Shown: positions 17,917 through 25,180 of the stretch, piece after piece | How positions within the stretch are numbered: position 1 is the first letter of the stretch | How the letters are laid out: every line of letters begins with the position of its first letter | Source: Alphaproteobacteria bacterium | GTDB lineage: Bacteria > Pseudomonadota > Alphaproteobacteria > MPNO01 > UBA2964 | DNA: 64,000 bases | Direction of reading: 5' to 3' | NCBI GenBank assembly: GCA_012103315.1 | Contig: WLWZ01000001.1 | Coordinates: forward strand, 558,001-622,000 | Notes under the pieces: model-generated | The model's database searches: none | Told to the model about the DNA's origin: nothing | Seen by the model: only the letters and a program-made list of their open reading frames with translations | Program-made: the position numbers and the translations under genes

Positions 17917-19056
17917 CTAAAGCGTTTCCAGAAACGCGACGAGCTCATCGATCTCTATATCCGTCAGGTCGAGACGTCTTAGAAGCCCTCCGCCATCAAG
18001 ATGAAGCCGTTCCTCATTCAGAGTGGAATAATGCTGGACGACGTCTTTGAGAATCGCCAGCGACCCATCATGCATATACGGGGCAGTCCGCAAGACATTG
18101 CGCAGCGAAGGGACCCGAAACTGACCCCAGCTTTGATGGGAACGGGCAACATGACGGGTTGCAACGCCCAACGAATTTTTCGGATCGTCGTTGAACCTCC
18201 CTAGCAATGTGTAAGGGCTCTTCTTTAATTTTTGAATGCCGCCGAACCGTCCTTTGTCGATGCCGCCAGAGGGTTTGAAATAGCGCACGCCGGCATTATC
18301 GAATTCGCCATTGGTAAAATTTGGTCCCTGGTGACACAGACCGCATTTACCCTTGCCAATAAATATCTTCAGACCGCGTTTTGCCGTTTCAGGATATGGC
18401 TTTGCCTGCTTTGTTTCTTTCCTGGCGAGGGCGTCGCGGAAGTCATCGAAAATTGTTCGCGGTGTGACGACGGTTTCCTGATAGGCGGCAAGCGCTTTTC
18501 CGACATTGACGAGAACCTGTTCATCATCATGGGCGTTAGGTGATGTCTTGAAGCTAGATTGATAACCCCGTGAGAATGGTGGGTCGTTGCGCAAACGCTT
18601 GGCGATCAGGGCGGGAGTGGCATTTAATTCACGTGCGTCAAGAATGGGGCGGATACTCTGAGCCCAGAGATTGTCAGATCCACCATCCCAGCCGTACCAG
18701 CGATTGAGACGCAGGTTGGCTAATGAAATTGTATTGCGATCAACTTTGGTGACGCCGGAGCTTAAGGCGAGCCCATCCGCATAGGCGGCGTTAGGTTTAT
18801 GACAAGTAATGCAGCTATGCTGCCTCGAGGCAGACAGGAAACGGCTGCGAAACAATTCTCTCCCGAAAGCAATGGCTGATTTGTTTCCCGATACGCGATT
18901 ACTCGGATCAAGGCTTACCTTTGGCGGCCACGGGCCGTGCGAAATGATTGAGGTTCTTTCATCGTCTGAGAATGTGACATTGTCTGCGGCGAAGGTCGGT
19001 ATTGCAGCGGAAACGCATAATAGGCTGGTGAGCAACCCGTTAACGGCCAGGCGCAT
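17917..19056 (-). CDS. di-heme cytochrome c peroxidase/MauG-like protein, copy 1
   Basis: A 379-residue exported protein (signal peptide ending near TFA-AD, residue 23). It has two c-type heme sites, CITCH at 82-86 and CGLCH at 238-242, a tryptophan between the hemes (RWYGWDGGSDNLWAQS) and the C-terminal APYMHDGSL motif common to bacterial di-heme peroxidases and MauG. Sequence alone does not decide between peroxide removal and MauG-type protein modification. The start overlaps the stop of the YtkA-like gene by one base (TAATG), so the two are translationally coupled. Confidence 0.9.
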   Translation of the reverse strand: MRLAVNGLLTSLLCVSAAIPTFAADNVTFSDDERTSIISHGPWPPKVSLDPSNRVSGNKSAIAFGRELFRSRFLSASRQHSCITCHKPNAAYADGLALSSGVTKVDRNTISLANLRLNRWYGWDGGSDNLWAQSIRPILDARELNATPALIAKRLRNDPPFSRGYQSSFKTSPNAHDDEQVLVNVGKALAAYQETVVTPRTIFDDFRDALARKETKQAKPYPETAKRGLKIFIGKGKCGLCHQGPNFTNGEFDNAGVRYFKPSGGIDKGRFGGIQKLKKSPYTLLGRFNDDPKNSLGVATRHVARSHQSWGQFRVPSLRNVLRTAPYMHDGSLAILKDVVQHYSTLNEERLHLDGGGLLRRLDLTDIEIDELVAFLETL

Positions 19057-19478
19057 TATTTTAGGATCAGCTTTGTCTGCATCCGGGTTGCTTTGTCACC
19101 TTGCCGGATGTCAAAGCGGAGCAACCAAGACCCCGCCATATGCATCATAAGTCCCTTGGCCTTAAACTTCCCAGGGGCCAGTTGCTGCACGGACGGACGA
19201 TAATTCATGCCATGTCCATGCATTGGCATCGTCGCATCGATCTTCAGCCCGTCCGGTAAGGGTGATCCATCCTTAGAGCAGACATCTACTCTTAGGCTGA
19301 AAAATTTTCCGACAGTGATTTTCTTGGGCTGGGTTTGAAAAATTAGCCTGTACGAGCCCTGCTCAATCTGGTGTTCAACTAGATCACTCATAGCTCCATC
19401 ACACGAAGACGCGGACTTCACCTGCTCCGATGAAAACGCAAGGAATACAAAAGCGAGAAAAGGAACGTAAAACCGCAT
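19056..19478 (-). CDS. exported YtkA/FixH-like beta-sandwich protein
   Basis: A 140-residue protein with a signal peptide (MRFYVPFLAFVFLAFSSEQVKS). It is a single small domain with the YtkA-like pattern: a strand FFSLRVDVCSKDGSPLP, then KIDATMPMHGHGMNYRP, KFKAKGLMMHMAGSWLLRFDI. The methionine/histidine cluster MPMHGHGM and later MMHMAG look suited to binding copper or another soft metal, which is an inference. Two cysteines (Cys26 and one near residue 68) could form a disulfide. It sits between a periplasmic amidohydrolase and a MauG-like protein, and it may be the partner or substrate of the latter. Confidence 0.78.
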   Translation of the reverse strand: MRFYVPFLAFVFLAFSSEQVKSASSCDGAMSDLVEHQIEQGSYRLIFQTQPKKITVGKFFSLRVDVCSKDGSPLPDGLKIDATMPMHGHGMNYRPSVQQLAPGKFKAKGLMMHMAGSWLLRFDIRQGDKATRMQTKLILK

Positions 19479-19482
19479 CTGT

Positions 19483-20325
19483 CTAATTATTGACCGCTTT
19501 GCTTTTGAGAGCCCAGTCGGCGAGGGTCATGGCGTTGCGCCAGGCAATGTTCTCGGCCAACGATGTGGGCAAATCCTTCAGCCATTCGCGAGACCAGGTC
19601 GCGTGCTCGATAACATAAAACCACCGCTCTGGTGCGAAGGTGTCGGTCCCAATCATAAAACGTTTAGGAAATTCCTGAAAAAGCTTGCGCCAGGCTTTGT
19701 CTACCTTGCCGTCAGTTGCATGCTCGTCGCGGAAAGCAAGATCCGACCACAGGTTTTTGTACTTTTTGAGCATCGACCGAATTTCAGCGGGGTCTGTGAA
19801 ACCGGAATGGGCCCAGATTACACGGGCGTCTGGATTTTGTTTGAAGATGCCGTCAATGACAGCCGCATCTGAATGGGAATGCAGAAATATACCGTATTGC
19901 TTGGCGAGCGAGATGACACGGCGTAATACATTGGTGTTCACATCATCGCCGTAGGCGTGAAATTCACCGATACCTGCATACTTGTTTGCGGCGAGGCGCG
20001 TTTCCAGCATTTTGATGACGCTATCGTCGTGCATCCACGATCCCAGTTCGCCACGTTTTCGGTAGGGGCGAAGAACTGGTACGATTATATCTGGTGCCAC
20101 CTTATAGAGTAGCTGTGTTCCTTTATCACTGCTGCTTGAGACGAACGCTCTTTTGAGACCGGCTTTGCGAAGCAAGGCAACTGCCTTCGCTGGCGGAAGG
20201 CCCTCCCACGCGTCATGGCTGTAATGAATATGGGCATCTACTAAAGGAAGGTCTGCTGTGTTTCCGGTTGCGGAAAACCCGGCTACTGCTAACCCCACTA
20301 TAAATCTTGTTACTGTTTTTTGCAT
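19483..20325 (-). CDS. exported amidohydrolase (metal-dependent TIM barrel)
   Basis: The start is ATG 20325 (MQKTVTRFIVGLAVAGFSATGNTA), which gives a signal peptide and a 280-residue protein; the longer frame to 20598 overlaps the divergent UbiD gene. The mature protein begins with the metal motif VDAHIHYSHD and has HSHSDA, WAHSGF and a final GTDTFAPERW, matching the amidohydrolase_2 family. A periplasmic member is uncommon, since most are cytoplasmic. Four bases separate it from the YtkA-like gene, so it heads a three-gene operon with that protein and the di-heme protein. Substrate unknown. Confidence 0.85.
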   Translation of the reverse strand: MQKTVTRFIVGLAVAGFSATGNTADLPLVDAHIHYSHDAWEGLPPAKAVALLRKAGLKRAFVSSSSDKGTQLLYKVAPDIIVPVLRPYRKRGELGSWMHDDSVIKMLETRLAANKYAGIGEFHAYGDDVNTNVLRRVISLAKQYGIFLHSHSDAAVIDGIFKQNPDARVIWAHSGFTDPAEIRSMLKKYKNLWSDLAFRDEHATDGKVDKAWRKLFQEFPKRFMIGTDTFAPERWFYVIEHATWSREWLKDLPTSLAENIAWRNAMTLADWALKSKAVNN

Positions 20326-20484
20326 CGATTGTGCCTTCACGTGAAAACGAGATATTGGCGAGAGCCTAGCAGAAGACAATGTCGATTGCCGCAATTTATG
20401 TAGCGTGGTCTGGGTTGGTGACCAGACAGCACGAGATGGTATGGTGTTCTGTGTTTTTGGAAACTTGGTGCCTGGATATTTACG

Positions 20485-21885
20485 ATGAATAAAGACCTCA
20501 GATCTTTTATTGGTGAAGCTCGTCAACTCGGTTCGGCGTTCTATGCGAATGTCTCCAAGCCGGTTGATCCCATATTTGAGCCCTGCGTTATCCAGCAAAA
20601 ACTTGCGGCAGAAGGGCGCTATCCGGTCATTCGCTGTGAGAATGTCAACGGCTCGGAACTACCCTTACTGACGAACTTGTTTGGCAATTATGAATTGCTG
20701 GGGTTGGCATTGGGCGTTGAACCAGATGAACCCAAAAGCGCCATCCTGCAGCGGTTTATTGAGCGTGAAGCAAATCCGTTGCCAACCAAAACCATCGATA
20801 GGGCTGATGCACCGGTAAAACAGCGGGTCATTAAGGGTGATGATATTGATTTGTCGAAGCTGCCGATTGTCCATCATGCGGAGAAGGATTCCGGCAAGTA
20901 CATTACTGTCGGTGTGCTGGTGGTACGTGACCCTGACACCGGAGTTTTGAATGCGGGTATGTACCGCCATGAGCTTCAGGGTAAGGATAAACTTGGTTGC
21001 ATGTTCAATCCTGCTCATCACGGTGGCTACATCTACCGGCGTTATAAGGAACTTAATAAGCGGATGGAGGCTGTCCTGTTTATTGGCCACCACCCTGCTG
21101 CGCTGATCGGCACACTGTGCGAAGGGCCGATGGATTTGAGCGAGCTTGAGGTGATGGGAGGGCTTCTCGGTGAGTCTTTGGAAGTTGTCGATGGCGAAAC
21201 TGTCGATCTTCCGGTCCCGGCATTTGCTGAAATTGCGATCGAAGGTTATCTCGATCCTGCTGGTGAGACCAATGACGGCCCCTTTGCCGAATTCACGGGG
21301 TATTATGGTCCGGCGAAAGATCCCGTTGGGCTGTTGAATGTTACGGCCATCACCATGCGGGATGACGCGATCTATCATGATCTCGATCCCGCGCATCAGG
21401 AACATAATCTTGCCGGCGCCTTGAGCCTCGAAAGTACCGTCTATGATAGTGTTCGGCATTTGGTGCCGACGGTCACGGCGGTTTATATGCCGGTGTCGGG
21501 TTCCTGCCGATTTACGGTTTATGTCTCTGTGAAGAAGCGGGTGCCGGGTGAAGGGATGTCGGCCGGTATGGCCGCGCTCACAGCGAACCCAAATATTAAG
21601 ATGGCTATTGTCGTCGACGACGATATCGACATTTATGACGAGCAACGCGTGTTGTGGGCGATGGCAACGACGTTTGAAGCTGATCGCAGTCTTGCCATTA
21701 TTCCCAATGCAATGGGTTCACACTTAAATCCGGCCGCCTACGGAGAAGTCCGGACAGAAACCGGGCCGATGAATACTAAAGTGATCATTGATGCGACGCG
21801 TCCCGCAACCTTGCATTTTGAGGAGCCAATCAAGCCCCCTCAGGAAGCCTGGGACCGCATTAAGCTAGCAGATTACTTGGATTAA
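20485..21885 (+). CDS. UbiD family decarboxylase, copy 2
   Basis: A 466-residue UbiD-family protein. Arg161 in LNAGMYRH is kept, but the usual EGPFGE is NDGPFAEF, putting Asp264 where Fdc1 has its first catalytic glutamate; the second (Glu269) is kept. Other hallmarks are HHPAALIGT, VSGSCRFTVYVSVKKR and AIVVDDDIDIYDEQRVLWAMATTFEADR. It presumably decarboxylates or carboxylates an aromatic acid using prenyl-FMN. It is divergent from the periplasmic amidohydrolase operon, with the amidohydrolase start codon 159 bases away. Confidence 0.92.
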   Translation: MNKDLRSFIGEARQLGSAFYANVSKPVDPIFEPCVIQQKLAAEGRYPVIRCENVNGSELPLLTNLFGNYELLGLALGVEPDEPKSAILQRFIEREANPLPTKTIDRADAPVKQRVIKGDDIDLSKLPIVHHAEKDSGKYITVGVLVVRDPDTGVLNAGMYRHELQGKDKLGCMFNPAHHGGYIYRRYKELNKRMEAVLFIGHHPAALIGTLCEGPMDLSELEVMGGLLGESLEVVDGETVDLPVPAFAEIAIEGYLDPAGETNDGPFAEFTGYYGPAKDPVGLLNVTAITMRDDAIYHDLDPAHQEHNLAGALSLESTVYDSVRHLVPTVTAVYMPVSGSCRFTVYVSVKKRVPGEGMSAGMAALTANPNIKMAIVVDDDIDIYDEQRVLWAMATTFEADRSLAIIPNAMGSHLNPAAYGEVRTETGPMNTKVIIDATRPATLHFEEPIKPPQEAWDRIKLADYLD

Positions 21886-22198
21886 ACCGGCTGTGCCGAA
21901 ATCAGTTTTGTTTGGTTGGTTAACGTGGCACCAAATGTCACTAAATTTTACAAGAATTTGAGACATTAACTATAAATCTGAGGAAATCTGCCGGATTTCT
22001 TAACGATCCTTTACCCCCTCCTTAACACATTAACCATCGTCTTTGGCTTAAGAGCTCGGAAATCAGGTGCTGGCATGCCCCTTGCATTGACAGGGGTAGG
22101 GTTGGTTGCCGGGTTGGCATATCCCCTATCGAAGTGCGGATGAAAGACGCTGCCATTGTGAGCCGTGTCAAAACATACAAAGCAGGGAGAGGTTCGGG
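21886..22198 (+). promoter_or_regulatory. 313-base regulatory intergenic region with sigma-54 promoter
   Basis: No credible gene lies here. In order it holds a short inverted repeat GAAATC-tgccg-GATTTC (21983-21999), TTAACGAT (22000-22007), TTAACCAT (22030-22037) and a consensus sigma-54 promoter (22070-22086). About 110 bases of leader follow before the secreted-protein gene. The first part is AT-rich and could hold activator sites. Confidence 0.6.
22070..22086 (+). promoter_or_regulatory. sigma-54 (RpoN) -24/-12 promoter
   Basis: CTGGCATGCCCCTTGCA fits the sigma-54 consensus YTGGCAYG-N4-TTGCW at every defined base, with exact spacing between the -24 GG and the -12 GC. Transcription would start near 22097, about 100 bases before the secreted-protein gene. 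It implies control by an RpoN activator that is not encoded here. Confidence 0.8.
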
Positions 22199-22792
22199 AT
22201 GACTATTGAAAAGACAAATTCGATTATTGGTATTGCTATGGGTGCCATGATGACAATCGGCGGTGCAGCATTTGCTGACACTGTCCATGATCAGTCCGCG
22301 TTCGATAAAAATGCCTATGGATGTGACAGTGTTGCTGGTAGTTCCGTTCAGCAAATCGCGGATGACTTTCGTTTAAAGCAGGCAGGAGAGATCTCCAAAA
22401 TAGGTTGGACCGGCAAATATCATGACAGCTCGGTACCCGGCAAAAAATCATTCGAGATTACGATCTTTGCAGATCAAAAGGGCGTACCTGGCAAAGTAAT
22501 TCATGTTGAAATTGTCCATGCGGCCAGTTTTGATACGGGGGTGACTGATATTGGGGAGCACAAAATGCTTTCTTATAAAGCGTTGCTCAAACAGTCGCCG
22601 ACCCTGGAAGCGTACAGAACTTACTGGCTGACAATTCGGGAAAGTGATCCAACAACAAAGTCACGTTGGAGCTGGTCATTCCATAAAGGAAATATCGCGG
22701 GTGGTTTTTCCTACCGACTGGGTATGCAACAGGCTTGGTCGGTCGGAAATCGGGACATGGCGTACGCTCTCTCGGTTTCTGACGTTAAATAA
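22199..22792 (+). CDS. secreted protein of unknown function (PEP-CTERM-like beta domain without anchor)
   Basis: The start is ATG 22199, behind GGGAGAGG; the 228-residue frame of the track starts inside the leader. The 197-residue product has a signal peptide (MTIEKTNSIIGIAMGAMMTIGGAAFA). The mature part has QIADDFRLKQAGEISKIGWTGKY and FEITIFADQKGVPG, a pattern I associate with beta-sandwich domains of secreted PEP-CTERM proteins, but there is no C-terminal anchor. It is rich in tryptophan and tyrosine (YRTYWLTI, RWSWSF). A sigma-54 promoter drives it. The function is unknown, and it may be a substrate or partner of the MauG-like protein downstream. Confidence 0.8.
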   Translation: MTIEKTNSIIGIAMGAMMTIGGAAFADTVHDQSAFDKNAYGCDSVAGSSVQQIADDFRLKQAGEISKIGWTGKYHDSSVPGKKSFEITIFADQKGVPGKVIHVEIVHAASFDTGVTDIGEHKMLSYKALLKQSPTLEAYRTYWLTIRESDPTTKSRWSWSFHKGNIAGGFSYRLGMQQAWSVGNRDMAYALSVSDVK

Positions 22793-22996
22793 CCTGAACT
22801 CGGTTTGATTTAATTAGCAGGTGCTTGTTTAGGCGATATTTCTTTTTCGAGCATCTGTCTTACCCTGATTTAGATGATTTGTTACGGTATAAGTCCGTTC
22901 AGTTGATCGTTATTGGCCGCGATATTTGCATAAGTATGATCGTCTTTACCTCATCTGAAGTTATTTAATCATAATTTAAGCCGAATACTGTTTTTT

Positions 22997-23028
22997 ACAC
23001 CCCGTCTTTAAATTCTTTGAAGGGGTGT
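22997..23028 (+). promoter_or_regulatory. hairpin covering the ribosome binding site of the second MauG-like gene
   Basis: ACACCCC (22997-23003) can pair with GGGGTGT (23022-23028), and the second arm is the purine-rich Shine-Dalgarno region GAAGGGG just before GTG 23033. The 18-base loop is AT-rich. If formed, it would hide the ribosome binding site. Pairing is seen in sequence; a regulatory effect is inferred. Confidence 0.45.
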
Positions 23029-23032
23029 TCCC

Positions 23033-24202
23033 GTGGGTACTCATAAAAAATTCTCAAAATTAGCCGTTTCGATGGTCGTCGCCATCTCTGGGTTCGCGAC
23101 CGTTGCCTCAACGGTGGCTACCAGCGCTGAAAAGAAATCTCGCGCCGACTGGAAGAAGGAGTATGTACGTCCTTCCGAAATCCCATTCCCTAAGGAAAAC
23201 CCTTATACGGCCGCAAAGGCTGATCTGGGTCGCACCCTGTTCTTTGATCCTCGCTTGTCCGGGGCCAACTATATTTCCTGTGGAACGTGTCATAATCCAA
23301 GTTTTGCGTGGGGCGATGGTCTCGCCAAGGGCATTGGTCATGCGATGACAAAACTAGGTCGTCGGACGCCAACCATTCTCAATCTTGCCTTTGGTGAAGA
23401 TTTGATGTGGGACGGGCGTTTCGAAACGCTCGAACAGCAGGCGCTTGGCCCGATGTCGGCGCCCGTTGAAATGAACCAGAATATGAAGGCGATTGTCGCA
23501 GAGCTCCAGCAGATCCCTGAATATCGCACACTGTTTAATATCAGTTTCCCGGGCAAGGGCATTACTGTTGATAATATTGCCAAGGCGATTGCAACCTTTG
23601 AGCGGACAGTCGTCAGTGGCGTTGCCCCGTTTGATCGGTGGGTCGCTGGTGACGAGCATGCAGTTTCAGAATCAGCGAAACGTGGCTTTGATCTCTTTAA
23701 CAATAAGGCTAATTGCGTTGCTTGCCATTCTGGCTGGAACTTCACCGATAGCAGTTTCCATGACATTGGTATGCCCGATAAGGATATCGGTCGCGGCAAA
23801 GTTGTTCCCGGTGTTGTTGTTATGCAGCACGCTTTCAAAGTGCCGACATTGCGGAATGCGGTCGAACGCGCACCTTACATGCATGATGGGTCGCTCAAGA
23901 ATCTTTATTCCGTCGTTGAGCATTACGACAATGGCTTCGTGACGCGTCCGAGCAAGTCGGAAGAAATTTTTGCACTCAAACTGAATGCTGCCGAAAAAAC
24001 TGATTTGGTTGAGTTCATGAAGACGTTGAGCAGCAAGGATGCCCCGATGGCACTACCGCGTCTTCCTGCCTACGACCAAACTGTAGCTGGGAGTTTGAAC
24101 GTTAGCCCGGCTGCTGGTCCGTCTACGGGATCAACAGCCATGCGGACGCCGAAAGGTGCCTGCAACAGCTTCCTGATGCACTACATCCCGTGCAGCAAAT
24201 AG
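23033..24202 (+). CDS. di-heme cytochrome c peroxidase/MauG-like protein, copy 2
   Basis: A 389-residue exported protein with a GTG start. The signal segment is KLAVSMVVAISGFATVASTVATSA. The heme-binding motifs are CGTCH (83-87) and CVACH (228-232), with Trp126 in LMWDGRFETLEQQALGP between them and RAPYMHDGSLKNLYSVVEHY near the C-terminus. About 50 residues after the core end in ACNSFLMHYIPCSK, with two cysteines. The immediate partners are an amicyanin-type and a pseudoazurin-type cupredoxin, plausible electron carriers for this enzyme. A MauG-like or a peroxidase role are both possible. Confidence 0.9.
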   Translation: MGTHKKFSKLAVSMVVAISGFATVASTVATSAEKKSRADWKKEYVRPSEIPFPKENPYTAAKADLGRTLFFDPRLSGANYISCGTCHNPSFAWGDGLAKGIGHAMTKLGRRTPTILNLAFGEDLMWDGRFETLEQQALGPMSAPVEMNQNMKAIVAELQQIPEYRTLFNISFPGKGITVDNIAKAIATFERTVVSGVAPFDRWVAGDEHAVSESAKRGFDLFNNKANCVACHSGWNFTDSSFHDIGMPDKDIGRGKVVPGVVVMQHAFKVPTLRNAVERAPYMHDGSLKNLYSVVEHYDNGFVTRPSKSEEIFALKLNAAEKTDLVEFMKTLSSKDAPMALPRLPAYDQTVAGSLNVSPAAGPSTGSTAMRTPKGACNSFLMHYIPCSK

Positions 24203-24233
24203 AACGATTGATAAAGATTTAGGAGAGTAAGAG

Positions 24234-24557
24234 ATGAAGTCCAAGATTCTTGCGAGTGCCGTTGCCACCCTGTTTGTGGTGGCCGGCGCGACCCCGGTGA
24301 GTGCTGAGGTCGTAATCACCCAAAAAGCCAAGAAATTTGATAAGAAAAAGATTAGCATTAAAAAAGGTGAATCCGTTAAATTCGTGAATGCTGATTCGAT
24401 CGCGCACAATATCCATTCGCGGAGCTCAAATGGAAAATTTGATCTCGGTGTGTCCAAACCTGGGACGTCGACAAGTAAGGTTTTTGACAAGGCGGGGAAA
24501 TTTAAGGTCCGCTGCGCGATTCATCCGAAAATGAAGATCACGGTTAAGGTCAATTAA
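24234..24557 (+). CDS. small cupredoxin, amicyanin-type copper site
   Basis: A 107-residue blue-copper protein with a signal peptide cleaved near VSA-EV (residue 24). Ligands are His58 (IAHNIHS), Cys94, His97 and Met100 in CAIHPKM. The Cys+3 His and Cys+6 Met spacing is that of amicyanin (CTPHPFM), not plastocyanin or pseudoazurin. The mature protein is very lysine-rich (KAKKFDKKKISIKKGE), suggesting an acidic docking partner. It follows the di-heme gene by 31 bases with AGGAGAG before the ATG. No methylamine dehydrogenase is present, so its redox partner is unknown. Confidence 0.9.
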   Translation: MKSKILASAVATLFVVAGATPVSAEVVITQKAKKFDKKKISIKKGESVKFVNADSIAHNIHSRSSNGKFDLGVSKPGTSTSKVFDKAGKFKVRCAIHPKMKITVKVN

Positions 24558-24602
24558 TTGACTGATAGGTCAACTGGTCTGCCGCTTAGTAAGAGGAATT
24601 AG

Positions 24603-25139
24603 GTGATGTTGCGTGTATTGTTATCGGCCTTGGTCCTGTGTCTCGGTGCGTCACAGGGAGTAGCCGCGGGGCAGCAGTCTAAGAACCATGTCGTTCAAAT
24701 TGTCAGCGATTACGATAATCTGCGGATGTATTTCAAACCGAAGGTTTTAGTCATCCAGCCGGGCGACACGGTAACCTGGGTTAATCAGGCGGCGAAAGAC
24801 CACAATATAGTCAGCTATCCCGATGGTTTTCCCAAGGGGGCTCAGAAACTTGCAAGTCCTTATCTGAAAATGAAGGGCCAAGAGTGGAAACACACCTTTG
24901 GAAAAAAAGGGACGTTTGAGTACCACTGTATCCCGCATTTGCCGATGGGGATGCATGGCACGGTGATCGTGGGTCGCCATTCCGCTGCAAATGAGTTTCA
25001 TGAACCAACTGCCAAAGAAATGCAGGCTTATCACACAAAGCTGCGGGAATTTTTTGACGAGGAAGAATTCAAATACAAGCCCCGTAAAAAACGTAAAGCG
25101 GGTGGTGCGAAGCAACACAAGAAACACGCGCACAAATAG
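24603..25139 (+). CDS. cupredoxin, pseudoazurin-type, with basic histidine-rich tail
   Basis: A 178-residue exported blue-copper protein with the signal peptide MMLRVLLSALVLCLGASQGVAA. Ligands are His67 (DHNIVSYP), Cys109, His112 and Met117 in CIPHLPMGMHG, with the Cys+8 Met spacing of pseudoazurin. After the copper domain (about residue 125) comes a helical linker and a basic, histidine-containing tail, KPRKKRKAGGAKQHKKHAHK, which pseudoazurins lack. The tail may bind metal, membrane or nucleic acid; this is unknown. It is co-oriented with the di-heme protein and the amicyanin-type cupredoxin. Confidence 0.9.
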   Translation: MMLRVLLSALVLCLGASQGVAAGQQSKNHVVQIVSDYDNLRMYFKPKVLVIQPGDTVTWVNQAAKDHNIVSYPDGFPKGAQKLASPYLKMKGQEWKHTFGKKGTFEYHCIPHLPMGMHGTVIVGRHSAANEFHEPTAKEMQAYHTKLREFFDEEEFKYKPRKKRKAGGAKQHKKHAHK

Positions 25140-25180
25140 ACGATTTTGTTCAACTGATCTAAGTCAACGTCAGGTCAATT

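Noticed and set aside
20665-21645. 326-residue reverse ORF opposite UbiD copy 2
   Set aside because: It is long only because of codon structure in the opposite frame; UbiD motifs on the forward strand are unambiguous.
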